A stretch of 64,000 nt of DNA from DASZBX01 sp035943635 (GCA_035943635.1 DASZBX010000147.1:124001-188000), one strand, 5' to 3'; counted from the first letter of the stretch, positions 24,858-34,705 are shown. A program made the numbers and translations. The notes: generated by a model from the letters alone, not told the origin.

Positions 24858-26915
24858 CTAGATCGGCGAGCTGCCCGCGTCCGCCGCGGGCAGGATCACC
24901 ACGCTGATCAGCAGGCCGGGATGCCGGTGCGCGTAGGCGGTCACCGCCCCGGCCACGTCCTGGTTCGCCAGCACGATCCGCACCCGGCCGGAGTGCGTGG
25001 TGATCCCGTCGAGCAGGAGGCCGAGGTCGGCCTGGAAGACCTTGCCGCCCGGGTCGGCGGCGGCCGAGTCGATGTCGTCGAGATTGGTGAACGCCAGGGT
25101 GCCGAGCAGCTCGGTCCTCGCCTCCTGGTGGTTCAGCGCCCCGACCAGGCGGCTGAGCCGGTAGTCGTAGTAGCCGACGTTCGAGGTGGCCACCAGGGTC
25201 TGCACGCCGTCGGTGAGCAGGCCGCGCTGGGCCAGGGCCGCGAGTACCGGCTCGTCCGGGTACTGCACGTGGCCCGTGGACCAGTAGCCGAGCCAGGCGG
25301 GCTCGGACGCCGAGGGCGCGTGCGAGCCGCTGACGTTGACCGAACCGAGGGCCAGCACCGCGACGGCCAGCGCGGCGCTCGGCAGGAAGGCGCTGTGGAT
25401 CAGCCGGGCCGACAACCGTTCCGGGGCCTGCGCGCGCGGGGTGACCTTGCGGACCGGCTTCAGGAACAGCGTGCAGGAGCTGATCCCGAGCAGGCACAGC
25501 AGGAACAGGACGTAGACAAGCTTCTCCGCGTAATACGACGTGTTGATCACACCGCCGCCCTGAACGACCACCAGCGCGGCCAATCCGGCCAGGCACAGCA
25601 CCAGGTTCACGGACGTCATCCGCCACGTCGGCGACCTGCGCCCGACCCGGGTGAACTGGCTGGCCAGCACGATTAGGAACAGCGCGGCGAGCAGTTCGCG
25701 GCTGATGTCCGACTTGGCCCCGGGCGCGCCGGCCTGCGCCTGGGCGCTGAACGAGGTGGTCTCCACGATCACCATCGGCAGGGCCGCGATCGGGATGGTC
25801 ACCACGGCCAGCAGCGACGCGAACCGCCGGTGCCGGCGCAGCCGCCGCCGGTAGACCACGAACCCGACCAGCAGCGCCGGCAGGATCATCACCAGGAACG
25901 CGTAGTACACGTAGGAGAGTGCGATCACGGCTGCCGCGGTGAGCAGGAGCTGGTCCGGGATCTGCCGCGGCGCGCGCATGACCACCGCGGTCAGCATGGC
26001 CACCAGGGCCAGCCCGACCACTTCGGCGACGTCGGCCGTGCGGAAGACGAAGCCGAGCGGCCCGAACGCGGCCAGGCCCAGCACGACCGCGCAGACCAGG
26101 GCCTCATGCCAGCCGCGCAGCCGCGGCCCGGCCAGCCAGCGGGCCGACCAGCCGACGGCCAGCACCAGGAAGGCGTACCCGACCATGGTCTCGACGAAGA
26201 ACCGGTTGTACTCGGCCACGCCGTTGCCGCTCTGGGTGGTCGAGCGGGCGAAGACGTCGGTGAGCACGTACAGCAGGTGGGCACCCTGCGGGTAGATCAG
26301 CTGCGACGGGCTGCCGACGAACGGGAAGGCCACCGAAGAACGCAGGAAGCCGTAGCCGCCGTTGCTGTGGATCGCGTCGTAGAACCCGAAGTGGGTGATC
26401 TCGTCTTCCAGCGGGGTGGTGAACGCGAACCGCTGGATCGGGGTCAACCGGGCGATCGGCTGGTAGAGCTTGACGAACGTGAACACCGACACGCTCAGCA
26501 ACAGCAGGTCGCTGCCTTTGACCCCGCGCGGTATCTGGAACTCGCGCCCGGAGAGCGCGGCGGCTGTCGCGATCAGCGACAGGTAGCTGCCGGCTGTTGC
26601 GACCGGATCCAGGTGCCAGGGCCAGACCGAGTAGAGCAGGGCCAGCGCGAGCACCGCGCCGAGCATTGTGAGCAGGGCGAACATCAGCCGGTCCAGCAGC
26701 ATGGTGCCCGCGCGCAGCGCTCCCGCGGTGAACACCAGCATGGCCGGCGGCAGTATCCAGGCGGCGTGCACCGAGGTGGCCGCGGCCGGTCCGAGCCAGG
26801 AGGCGGCCAGGATCACGGTGAACCGGAGTGCCGGGTGGTGGTCCAGCGGCCACCGCCGTTCATTCCTTGAGCCGAAAGTCGAACGGGGATCGCTGTTCGG
26901 CGAGGTCAGTAGCAT
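24858..26915 (-). CDS. Large polytopic membrane protein, GT-C glycosyltransferase-like
   Basis: A 685-residue protein with roughly a dozen hydrophobic helices and a 170-residue soluble C-terminus. FGFYDAIHSNGGYGFL in an extracellular loop and the overall layout resemble membrane sugar transferases or polymerases of cell-wall polysaccharide loci, but no family is firmly recognised. ATG 26915 (MLLTSPNSDP) has AAGG nine bases upstream; ATG 26939 is the alternative. It is transcribed leftward with the flippase and rhamnosyltransferase upstream of it. Confidence 0.75.
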   Translation of the reverse strand: MLLTSPNSDPRSTFGSRNERRWPLDHHPALRFTVILAASWLGPAAATSVHAAWILPPAMLVFTAGALRAGTMLLDRLMFALLTMLGAVLALALLYSVWPWHLDPVATAGSYLSLIATAAALSGREFQIPRGVKGSDLLLLSVSVFTFVKLYQPIARLTPIQRFAFTTPLEDEITHFGFYDAIHSNGGYGFLRSSVAFPFVGSPSQLIYPQGAHLLYVLTDVFARSTTQSGNGVAEYNRFFVETMVGYAFLVLAVGWSARWLAGPRLRGWHEALVCAVVLGLAAFGPLGFVFRTADVAEVVGLALVAMLTAVVMRAPRQIPDQLLLTAAAVIALSYVYYAFLVMILPALLVGFVVYRRRLRRHRRFASLLAVVTIPIAALPMVIVETTSFSAQAQAGAPGAKSDISRELLAALFLIVLASQFTRVGRRSPTWRMTSVNLVLCLAGLAALVVVQGGGVINTSYYAEKLVYVLFLLCLLGISSCTLFLKPVRKVTPRAQAPERLSARLIHSAFLPSAALAVAVLALGSVNVSGSHAPSASEPAWLGYWSTGHVQYPDEPVLAALAQRGLLTDGVQTLVATSNVGYYDYRLSRLVGALNHQEARTELLGTLAFTNLDDIDSAAADPGGKVFQADLGLLLDGITTHSGRVRIVLANQDVAGAVTAYAHRHPGLLISVVILPAADAGSSPI

Positions 26916-27066
26916 GAGGTGTGCCTTAGCTTCTCTCAACCGCCAAGACGCCCGGCGGCCACTGAGGTGGCCGGCCGTCAGCAGGCGCCTGGTCCGTCCC
27001 CGCCGACCCTAGTAGGCGGTTCGGTACGGTTTTGGAGCAGTCGGTCACACCCTTGCCCCTGTTCTG

Positions 27067-28020
27067 CTACAGATTCGTCTTGGCCCGATATTCGGCGCCG
27101 CCGGGCAGGTACTCCAGGTTCGCGCGGTTGGTGAGCCCGTTCAGCAGACCACGGACGAACGCCGGGACGTGCGTGCGCCGCTTGGGTTCGAACAAGGCGG
27201 TGTTGACGAGCCAGCGGCCCATGAACAGCGCGTTCGTCAGGCCGAAGCCGGGCTGGCGCAGGCCCTGCTCGCGAATCAGGATCATGCCGTTGCGCGCGGT
27301 CCAGTAGTGCCGCCAGGCCGGGTAGTGGGTGACCCGCACGGTCAGGCCCAGCACCTTGTGCTCCCGCCCGTCGCCGATCGAGTGCGGCAGGACCAGCGAC
27401 TTGTCCCGGACCACGCGGACCCCGGCCCGGCGCAGCCGCAGGCAGAAGTCGACGTCCACGTAGTCCACGAAGAAGTCCTCACGGAACGCGGGCACCAGGT
27501 CGAAGCAACTGCGCCGCACGATCATCCCCGAGGTGATCACGGCGTACCGGTTGGAGACCTCCTTGTGCAGCCCGGCCAGCGACTCGTACGCGCTCCCGCT
27601 GCCGGCCTCCACCGCCGCCGGGCCGACCACGCCGATGCTCGGGTCGTCCAGATGGGTGATCAGACCGTGCACGAGCTCGGGCGGCAGGATCGAGTCCTGG
27701 TCCAGGAACAGCACCGCCGCGGTATCGTCCGGCAGCGCGGCCACGCCGAGGTTCAGCGCGGCGGCCACGCCCAGGTTGCGCCCGGACCGCAGGACGGTGA
27801 CCCGAGGGTCGTCCAGCTTCTCGGCCATCGAACTGGCATCGGCCGGGGTGTTGTCCGCCACGATCACCGCGGCGCAGGTCAGCAGGGCGGCCTCGACCAC
27901 CGCGGCGAGTCGCTCGTCCGGGTGATACGCGGTGAGCACAGCGGCGATCGGCAGGATGGTCGTCGCGGCGGCGGGCGCCGTCGCCGGCGGCCCGGCGGGT
28001 CCCGGATCGGCCATGGTCAT
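27067..28020 (-). CDS. Family 2 glycosyltransferase, rhamnosyltransferase-like
   Basis: The 317-residue protein carries IAAVLTAYHPDERL, ADNTP, LFLDQDSILPPELV (DXD region), ITSGMIVRR and VDVDFCLRLRRAG, as in RfbF/WbbL-type rhamnosyltransferases. It probably transfers rhamnose from the dTDP-rhamnose made by neighbouring genes. ATG 28020 overlaps the flippase stop by four bases. A close paralogue lies at 29557-30546. Confidence 0.9.
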   Translation of the reverse strand: MTMADPGPAGPPATAPAAATTILPIAAVLTAYHPDERLAAVVEAALLTCAAVIVADNTPADASSMAEKLDDPRVTVLRSGRNLGVAAALNLGVAALPDDTAAVLFLDQDSILPPELVHGLITHLDDPSIGVVGPAAVEAGSGSAYESLAGLHKEVSNRYAVITSGMIVRRSCFDLVPAFREDFFVDYVDVDFCLRLRRAGVRVVRDKSLVLPHSIGDGREHKVLGLTVRVTHYPAWRHYWTARNGMILIREQGLRQPGFGLTNALFMGRWLVNTALFEPKRRTHVPAFVRGLLNGLTNRANLEYLPGGAEYRAKTNL

Positions 28021-29429
28021 GATGCGGTGCTCCCGGAGTGCTCAAGGGGTAGGGACGGCGCGCCTGCCGGTGCCGCGGCCTTGCTGCCGGTCGCCTGCAC
28101 CACGACCACCGCCATCGCGGCCGCGGCCAGCAGCGGGCCGGACACCGTCACGCTCGCGGCGGTGGTCAGCAGGCTGTGCGACAGCAGGTCGGCCGGGACG
28201 ATCGCCGCGACGCCCAGGCACCAGGCGATCAGTACCATGCGGTGGCGCCCGAGCGCCAGCAGCGCCGACTGCAGGACGAAGGCGAGCATCAGGAACATGG
28301 TCCCGGCCGCCAGGGTGGCCAGGAACGAGCCGGGCAGCGGAGCCTTGGCCCGCAGGACGTCCCGCAGCACCCAGGGCCCCAGGACGTAGGACACGGCGAT
28401 CCCGGCCGCCCCCGCGGCCAGGCAGAACATCACCAGCGTCCGGGTGCGCCGGCGCACCTCGGCCAGGTCCCCGCGGATCGCCGCGGCGGCCAGCTTGGGC
28501 AGCAGCGGCGCCTGCATCGGGAACAGGGCCAGCAGGGCGATCCCGGCCAGGCCGAACGCGGTGGACACGGCCGAGGTCGGCAGCGCCAGCGCGGGGTCGG
28601 CGCCGTAGCCGGAGGAGACCAGCAGCCGCGCCGCGTTCATGATCACCTGGCTGGCCAGGGTGGCCAGGGTCAGCAGGACCAGGTTCGACGCGGCCCGGCC
28701 GGTGCTCTCCTCGGCCGGGTTGAACTCCGGCGGCCGGCTCGCATCTTCACTATTCCGGGTGATCTGCGCGCCAGGCCGGGCCAGGGCGCGTCCCTGGGCG
28801 CGGGCGGCCCGGCGGTCGGTGATCCGCAGCCCGACCACCCCGGCCAGGGCCGCGAACGCGGGCCCGAGGGCGAAGAAGAGGCCGAACAACAGCGCCGAAC
28901 TGGAACCCAGGGCCAACAGGATCAGGCTCGGCACCAGCCGGGAGGTGCCCTGCACGATCAGCACGATCGCATAGAGCTGGAAATCCTGGCGGCCGGAAAG
29001 CAGACCGCAGACCAGGAACTGCACCCAGGTCCCGCCGAGCCCGATGATGAGCTCAACCAGCAGGTACCACCGGCCGTGCAGATACTGGTCGACCAGGTAG
29101 GGCGACAACGCGCCGACCACGACCACGGTCCCCACGCTCAACCAAGCGCCCTGCCGGAACTGCTTGCGCACCACCGAGGCCGGGGAGACACCCACCGCGA
29201 TCGACCGGCTGACCTGCCGGGTCATCTCCTGCTCCAGCCCGGCCATGACGCCGGTGCCGATCAGCCCGAGCAGACCGTAGAGGCTGCTGAGCGCGATGAC
29301 GTCGGCCCCCGACACGTGCGGGTTGACCACTGCCAGGAACGCCGACATCGCCGCCGCCGACAACGCGAGCCCGACGGACAACAGAACCGTCGGGTGGCGC
29401 AAGCGTTGCAGCAGCTGCCCCGGCCTCAT
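28017..29429 (-). CDS. Polysaccharide/lipid-linked oligosaccharide flippase (Wzx/MOP-like)
   Basis: The 470-residue protein has about 12 to 14 membrane segments with a hydrophilic loop near residues 210-250, a layout of MOP-superfamily exporters. By context it would flip lipid-linked sugar units across the membrane. It starts a leftward unit with the rhamnosyltransferase and is divergent from the second rhamnosyltransferase gene, with about 127 bases between them. Confidence 0.8.
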   Translation of the reverse strand: MRPGQLLQRLRHPTVLLSVGLALSAAAMSAFLAVVNPHVSGADVIALSSLYGLLGLIGTGVMAGLEQEMTRQVSRSIAVGVSPASVVRKQFRQGAWLSVGTVVVVGALSPYLVDQYLHGRWYLLVELIIGLGGTWVQFLVCGLLSGRQDFQLYAIVLIVQGTSRLVPSLILLALGSSSALLFGLFFALGPAFAALAGVVGLRITDRRAARAQGRALARPGAQITRNSEDASRPPEFNPAEESTGRAASNLVLLTLATLASQVIMNAARLLVSSGYGADPALALPTSAVSTAFGLAGIALLALFPMQAPLLPKLAAAAIRGDLAEVRRRTRTLVMFCLAAGAAGIAVSYVLGPWVLRDVLRAKAPLPGSFLATLAAGTMFLMLAFVLQSALLALGRHRMVLIAWCLGVAAIVPADLLSHSLLTTAASVTVSGPLLAAAAMAVVVVQATGSKAAAPAGAPSLPLEHSGSTAS

Positions 29430-29556
29430 CCGGACCGCCGACGGCTGGTCTGATTAGTGACGCTCATGGTCCGGCGATACTATCGCAGCCGAAACGCGCC
29501 GGATAAGACAGACCGCGGCGCGCACGCCCACGCCTCGCCCAGGAGCTGTTTTCGCC

Positions 29557-30546
29557 ATGACCGCCCCCTCACCTGTCGTCGTGGGTGTCAATGTCTCCGC
29601 GCTTCTCACCGCCTACCACCCCGACGAGCGGCTGCTCGCGGTGGTCGAGTCGGCCCTGGCCAGCTGCGCCCGGGTGATCGTGGCGGACAACACCCCGAGC
29701 GGCTCGGTCAGCCTGGCCGGCAAGCTCGACGACCCGCGGGTCACGGTCCTGTCCATCGGCTGCAACCTCGGCCTCGGCGGCGCGCTCAACCTGGCCGCCC
29801 GGGAACTGCCGGCCGACACCGCGGCGGTCCTGCTGATGGACCAGGACTCGGTCCTGCCGGAGGGTCTGGTCGAGGGCCTGGCCGCCCACCTGGCCGACCC
29901 GACCATCGGCATCGCCGCCCCGACTCCCTGGGACGCGGTGCACGAGACCCACCACAACACCTTCGCCGGACTGCACTCGCAGGTCTCCGACCGCCGGGCC
30001 GTGATCACCTCCGGCATGCTGGTCCGGCGCACCTTCATCGACCAGTTCCCGTTCCGCGAGGACCTGTTCAACGACTTCGTGGACATCGCGTTCTGCGTCA
30101 AGGTGCGCGAGACCGGCGCCCGGATCGTCCAGGACCTGTCCCTGCTGCTGCCGCACTCGATGGGCGACCGGCGCGAACACCGGCTCGGCCCGGTCAAGGT
30201 CCTGGTGACGCACTACCCGGCCTTCCGGCACTACTGGATCGCCCGCAACGGACTGGTACTGAACTGGGACAACATCCGGCGCCACCCGCTCTCGCACGGC
30301 TCGACGATCATCTTCCTGGCCCGCAAGCTCACCGCGACCACGCTGTGGGAGCCGAAGCGGCGCACCCACGTCCCGGCCCTGCTGCGCGGAATCCGGGACG
30401 GCCTGCTGCGCCGGGTCTCGCGCCAGTACCTCCCGGCCGGCACCCGCTACGCGGGCGTGATCGACGGCTCGGCCGAGACGCCGACCTCGGCCGCGACCGG
30501 CTCGGCCGGACCGCGCGACGCGGACGGCGCCGTCATCCAGCAGTAG
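29557..30546 (+). CDS. Family 2 glycosyltransferase, rhamnosyltransferase-like (paralogue)
   Basis: This 329-residue enzyme parallels the 27067-28020 product along its length: SALLTAYHPDERLLAVVESAL, LLMDQDSVLPEGL, ITSGMLVRRTF, and WEPKRRTHVPALLRG. It probably adds a second rhamnose or related sugar. The last 30 residues are Thr/Ala/Gly-rich and extend 100 bases into the convergent DUF2142 gene on the other strand, so the natural stop may have been lost. Confidence 0.9.
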   Translation: MTAPSPVVVGVNVSALLTAYHPDERLLAVVESALASCARVIVADNTPSGSVSLAGKLDDPRVTVLSIGCNLGLGGALNLAARELPADTAAVLLMDQDSVLPEGLVEGLAAHLADPTIGIAAPTPWDAVHETHHNTFAGLHSQVSDRRAVITSGMLVRRTFIDQFPFREDLFNDFVDIAFCVKVRETGARIVQDLSLLLPHSMGDRREHRLGPVKVLVTHYPAFRHYWIARNGLVLNWDNIRRHPLSHGSTIIFLARKLTATTLWEPKRRTHVPALLRGIRDGLLRRVSRQYLPAGTRYAGVIDGSAETPTSAATGSAGPRDADGAVIQQ

Positions 30547-32030
30547 AGCCCGACCACGGCCACGCAGCCCAGGACGCACAGGGCCAGCGGCGCGAGCACC
30601 CCCTCCGGCGGCGTCCACTTGCCGTGCAACGGAGTCAGGTGCATCGGGAACACGTCCGGCTGGACCCCGCGGTCGAACCGGACCATGGTGAACCACAGCG
30701 CCACGAACTGGAACGGGACCAGCAGCACGGCGCAGAACCGGGCCAGCTGCGCCTGCCGCCGGTCGCCCAGGATCCCGGCCTCGCCCAGCAGGTACCCGGC
30801 CAGCAGCGGCGCGCCGGCGATGAACGGCAGCGCGTAACGGCCCTGGGACAGGTACCAGCCGTGCCGGATCGCGTTGACGTCCGGGACGGCCAGGATGAAG
30901 AACGAACCGAGCACGATCGCGGCCAGCTGCACCCGCCGGCGCCGGTCCAGACAGGCCAGCCCGAGCAGCACGGCGCACCCGGCCGCCGCGTACCAGACGT
31001 AGAAGTAGATCTGCGGCTGCGCCACGTTCCCGTACGAGGTCAGCCCGACCATGCCCTGCGCGTAGAACGGCAGCCGGTCCCACAGCGTCTGCGCGACCAC
31101 CTGGGTCGGCGAGAGCACCCCGGAGGGCGCGGGCCCGGTGTCGAAGTCGAGCGCGGGCGCCGCCTCCCGCCAGTAGAGCCCGAACAGCACGCCGACCATC
31201 GCGAGCCCGGTCCCGGCCCACAGCAGCCGGTTGCGCGCCAGCGCCCGGAGCCGGCTCGCCCGCAACTGCTCCCGGGACAGGCCGAGCGCCGTCACGCACA
31301 GGATCGCGAACAGCCAGCCCAGGCCGAACCCGCGGAACACCGCCAACCCGGCCGCCGAACCCCCGGCCAGCCCGACGGTCCACCGGTTCACCCGCCCGGC
31401 CTCGACCATCGCGACCAGCGCCACCCACAGCGTCACCGCCACCGCGATCTCCGGCCCGGCCGGATTGACCGCCCCGGCCAGGCCCAGGGTCACCGGCGAG
31501 AGCGTGACCAGCAGGCCGGTCAGCAGCCGCCGGCCGTGCCGCAGACTCGCCGCCACCGCGAAGGCGCAGGCCAGCACGGCCGCCATGAACACGGCCGTCA
31601 GCAACCGGGCCGTGATGATGCCCTTGAAGTCCGGCCAGAAGTAGATCGGCCACCCGCAGAGCCAGTAGTACGCGGGGGAGTAGAACGCCGCGTTCGTCTT
31701 GGTCCGGGCGTACTGGTGCTCGCTGCCGGGCACCGACCCGGCCCGCGCGGCGCACCCGGCCGAACGCTCCGGATGCCAGCGGAAACAGCCGATGTCCGGC
31801 GGGCTCAGGCTCAGCGGCGCGTACTGCTCGCCGTCCGGGCTGACGATCTGGCCGTCGACCGCGCCGTAGGCCCGCACGACGTGCTGGAGCTCGTCCGGCG
31901 GGCCGTCGTAGGGCAGGGCCAGCGACCAGGCCGCGCCGATCAGGAACAGGCCGAGGAAGGCCGCCAGCCAGGTACCGGCCACCCGCGGCGTCAGGACGGA
32001 ACTGGCACGCGGCGCGAAGAGCATGATCAC
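30447..32030 (-). CDS. DUF2142 family polytopic membrane protein (paralogue)
   Basis: A 527-residue protein with multiple membrane helices. AAWSLALPYDGPPDELQHV, AVNPAGPEI and HGWYLSQGRYALPFI match the first DUF2142 gene at 18235-19920. It bounds the polysaccharide cluster on the right, as the first bounds it on the left. The start may be ATG 32030 or ATG 32024. The hydrophilic tail is Pro/Ala/Glu-rich and overlaps the neighbouring glycosyltransferase gene by 100 bases. Confidence 0.88.
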   Translation of the reverse strand: MIMLFAPRASSVLTPRVAGTWLAAFLGLFLIGAAWSLALPYDGPPDELQHVVRAYGAVDGQIVSPDGEQYAPLSLSPPDIGCFRWHPERSAGCAARAGSVPGSEHQYARTKTNAAFYSPAYYWLCGWPIYFWPDFKGIITARLLTAVFMAAVLACAFAVAASLRHGRRLLTGLLVTLSPVTLGLAGAVNPAGPEIAVAVTLWVALVAMVEAGRVNRWTVGLAGGSAAGLAVFRGFGLGWLFAILCVTALGLSREQLRASRLRALARNRLLWAGTGLAMVGVLFGLYWREAAPALDFDTGPAPSGVLSPTQVVAQTLWDRLPFYAQGMVGLTSYGNVAQPQIYFYVWYAAAGCAVLLGLACLDRRRRVQLAAIVLGSFFILAVPDVNAIRHGWYLSQGRYALPFIAGAPLLAGYLLGEAGILGDRRQAQLARFCAVLLVPFQFVALWFTMVRFDRGVQPDVFPMHLTPLHGKWTPPEGVLAPLALCVLGCVAVVGLYCWMTAPSASRGPAEPVAAEVGVSAEPSITPA

Positions 32031-32492
32031 ACGCTAGGCGCCGGTCCGGGCCGGGGCCGGGCAACCTCGCCGCGCCGCGGCCCGGGCCGCCGCCGATCGG
32101 GGGAACAGCGGCCGCAATGGCCTACGGTGCAGGTGGAAAATGGTTTGCCGGGCCCGGCCGGCTCGTGGCAGGGTTGAGTCATCCGGCCGCACCGCGGCCC
32201 GAGTATCGGAGTGATCGCCCTCCATGCTGCTCTGAGGACCCGCTGAGCCCACGGCTCTGAAGCAGAGGCCGCCGTCGTGAACGGCCGGCCCAGAGTGCTT
32301 CGTCTGCGGTCCTCCGACTGACGGCTTGTGGTCGCGACACTCCTTTTCCGTGTCCGGCACGTCTGGCTCCTCCAGCGTGTCCGGCGGCGGCCTGCCGCGC
32401 CGCCCGCACCCCCGCGTCGACGAAACCGCCCTCCGCCGTGTGTCTCAGCCTTCTGGCTCACCCTGCCCGTCCCGGCCGAAGGAAGTGATCGC
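32031..32492. other. Intergenic region upstream of ABC-F gene
   Basis: About 460 bases. The ABC-F frame is open upstream from GTG 32328 (MVATLLFRVRHVWLLQRV, then Arg/Pro-rich), and a three-codon ORF (MLL) occurs at 32224-32235. Resistance ABC-F genes often have regulatory leaders, but I cannot identify a terminator here. Otherwise nothing recognised. Confidence 0.4.
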
Positions 32493-34235
32493 ATGACCAC
32501 CACCCACCTGAAAACCCGCACCCCCGCGAAGACCCGCGCCTACCTCAAGGCCCGGGGCCTGAGCCACCACTACGACGGCGAGCTGCTGTTCAGCGGCGTC
32601 GACTTCGTGCTCAACCCGGGCGAGCGGGTCGGGCTGGTCGGGCCCAACGGCGTCGGCAAGTCGACCCTGCTGGCGCTGCTGACCGGGCGGCTCGAGCCGG
32701 TGTCCGGGGTGGTGACCGCGGCGCCGGGCACCCGGATCGGCTGGTTCGAACAGCAGGCCCCTGATCCGGACGCGACCGTCGGGGACCGGCTGGCCGAGGG
32801 GCTCGGCGAGATCGGCGCCCTGGCCGACCGGCTGCATGAGATCGAGCAGGCGCTGACCGGCCAGGGCGATGACGTGGAACTCGACGAATACGGCGACCTG
32901 CAGGAGCGCTGGACGGCGCTGCGCGGGTGGACCGCGCAGTCCCGGCAGAGCCGGGTCCGGACCGAACTGGGCCTGGACCACCTCGCCGACGACACCCCGC
33001 TGTCGCAGATCAGCGGCGGCGAGCAGGCCCGGCTGACCCTGGCCGGGCTGCTGCAGGCCGAGCCCGACGTCCTGGTGCTCGACGAGCCGACCAACCACCT
33101 CGATACTCAGGGTATCGCGTGGCTCGGCCGGTATCTGGCCGGGTTCCGCGGCGGGGTGCTCATGGTCACGCACGACCGTGCGCTGCTGGACGACGCGGTG
33201 ACCAGGATCATCGAACTCGACGGTATCCACGACGAGCCGCAGCACTACGAGGGCGGATACACGGCGTACCACGAGGAGAAGGCCCGGCGCTGGCAGTCGC
33301 TGCTGCTGGAGTACGAAGCGCAGGAGAAGTACCGGGAGCGGTTGGCCGCCGACATCGAGGCGACGAAGGGCCATGCGACCTCGGTCGAACTGGCCACGAA
33401 GGACTCGACGACGCGCCGGTACGCGAAGAAGGTGGCCAAGAAGGCGAAGGCGCGCGAACGCCGGCTGGAGCGCCAGATCCAGTCGGCCCGGTGGATCGCC
33501 CGACCGCAGACCCGTCCGGCGCTCACCCTGGCGTTCTCCGACGAAGCAGAGGCCATTGAATCAGGATCCGCCGAAACCGCGGCATCGCAGGTGTCCGGGA
33601 TGCCGGAGTCCGGCCGGGTGGTCCTCGCCGCCCGGGAGCTCGGGATCAAGCTGGGCGGGCGCCCGATCCTCGATGCCGTAGACGTGGAAGTCCAGGCGGG
33701 CCAACGGATCGCGGTGACCGGCCCGAACGGCGCGGGAAAGACGACGCTCCTGCGCATCCTCGCCGGCGAGCTCGCCCCGGACACCGGACGGTTGGTGGTC
33801 TCCACGACGCTCGGCATCCTGCCGCAGACCCACGACGGCCTGCGTACGGAGACGACCGTCGTAGAGTTCTTACGCTCCCGGGTGCCGCTGCATCTCGACG
33901 ACGCGGAAGCACTCCTGGACGGCTACCTGTTCGGCCCGGACCAGTGGAACGTGCCGATCAGTACCCTGTCGGCCGGCGAGCTGCGCCGGCTGCTGCTGGC
34001 CGTACTCGTCAACAGCCGCCAGGAGATCCTGGTGCTCGACGAACCGACGAACTACCTGGACTTCGACGCGCTCGACGTGGTCGAAGAAGCCCTCCGAGCA
34101 TATAAGGGGATGTTGATCATGGTCACGCACGACCGCTACTTCGCCGACCGGGTCGGCCTGACCCACACCTGGACCCTGGAACACGGCACGGTCCGCGTCG
34201 ACCGCCAGGCCGGCCGGCGGCAAGCGGAAAACTGA
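32493..34235 (+). CDS. ABC-F family ribosomal protection ATPase
   Basis: A 580-residue soluble protein with two ABC ATPase domains and no membrane segments. Walker A motifs are GPNGVGKST (50-58) and GPNGAGKTT (second half); signatures are ISGGEQARL and LSAGELRR; both Walker B motifs read LVLDEPTN. A charged linker (about 260-350) separates the domains. The layout fits antibiotic-resistance ABC-F proteins such as those protecting against macrolides, lincosamides or pleuromutilins, though the drug is unknown. GAAGGAAG precedes ATG 32493. Confidence 0.92.
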   Translation: MTTTHLKTRTPAKTRAYLKARGLSHHYDGELLFSGVDFVLNPGERVGLVGPNGVGKSTLLALLTGRLEPVSGVVTAAPGTRIGWFEQQAPDPDATVGDRLAEGLGEIGALADRLHEIEQALTGQGDDVELDEYGDLQERWTALRGWTAQSRQSRVRTELGLDHLADDTPLSQISGGEQARLTLAGLLQAEPDVLVLDEPTNHLDTQGIAWLGRYLAGFRGGVLMVTHDRALLDDAVTRIIELDGIHDEPQHYEGGYTAYHEEKARRWQSLLLEYEAQEKYRERLAADIEATKGHATSVELATKDSTTRRYAKKVAKKAKARERRLERQIQSARWIARPQTRPALTLAFSDEAEAIESGSAETAASQVSGMPESGRVVLAARELGIKLGGRPILDAVDVEVQAGQRIAVTGPNGAGKTTLLRILAGELAPDTGRLVVSTTLGILPQTHDGLRTETTVVEFLRSRVPLHLDDAEALLDGYLFGPDQWNVPISTLSAGELRRLLLAVLVNSRQEILVLDEPTNYLDFDALDVVEEALRAYKGMLIMVTHDRYFADRVGLTHTWTLEHGTVRVDRQAGRRQAEN

Positions 34236-34239
34236 TGGC

Positions 34240-34290
34240 CCGGACCGGAATGGGCTGCGACCGTGGGGTCGTGCGCCCATTCCGGTCCGG
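34240..34290 (+). terminator. Terminator after ABC-F gene
   Basis: A perfect 16-bp inverted repeat, CCGGACCGGAATGGGC (34240-34255) with 34275-34290, loop 19 bases, five bases after the stop codon. Confidence 0.7.
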
Positions 34291-34511
34291 ACTCACCTGC
34301 GACCTGCCCCGATCACGCCCCGCCAGGCGGCCGGACACAGCGGGCAGTGGCCGCCGCGAGCCGTGAGGCAGCCGAGTTGAGCATTGCCGCGACGCTGACC
34401 GTCGTCACCGACCACCCGCGGGACGTCGTCGATACACGCTCGGCGGGGCGCACTCACCGGAACCTAGCGCCGCGGCCGGGGACGTTCACTCCTTCCCGGC
34501 CGCCGCACTAG

Positions 34512-34705
34512 GCAGTGTTTGGGAATGTGTCAAGGCCACGGCATGACCGCCGGTTTGTGTTGGTAGGTGCGGCGAGTCTGGTCGGCGCCGAGCATGGGCG
34601 CGCCGCACGGGACGGCTCATACTCGGTCGTCTGTGCCGTTGCGTGCGGTGCGGCCAGGCGACGGCGATCACCGGATTCGCGCCTTGAGACATTCCCAGAC
34701 ACTGC
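34512..34705. mobile_element. 194-bp MITE with 25-bp terminal inverted repeats and CTAG target duplication
   Basis: Left arm 34512-34536 starts GCAGTGTTTGGGAATG; right arm 34681-34705 is its reverse complement with two mismatches in 25. Each end is flanked by CTAG (34508-34511 and 34706-34709), a typical 4-bp target duplication as made by some IS5-group elements. It has no transposase. The right-hand CTAG supplies the stop codon of the kinase gene on the minus strand. Confidence 0.8.

Noticed and set aside
29457..32177. 906-codon plus-strand frame through the polysaccharide genes
   Set aside because: Arg/Pro/Gly-rich shadow of two genuine genes, no recognisable domain.
34263..34511. 82-codon ORF after the ABC-F terminator
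   Set aside because: No ribosome site, no family, begins inside a terminator; treated as non-coding.
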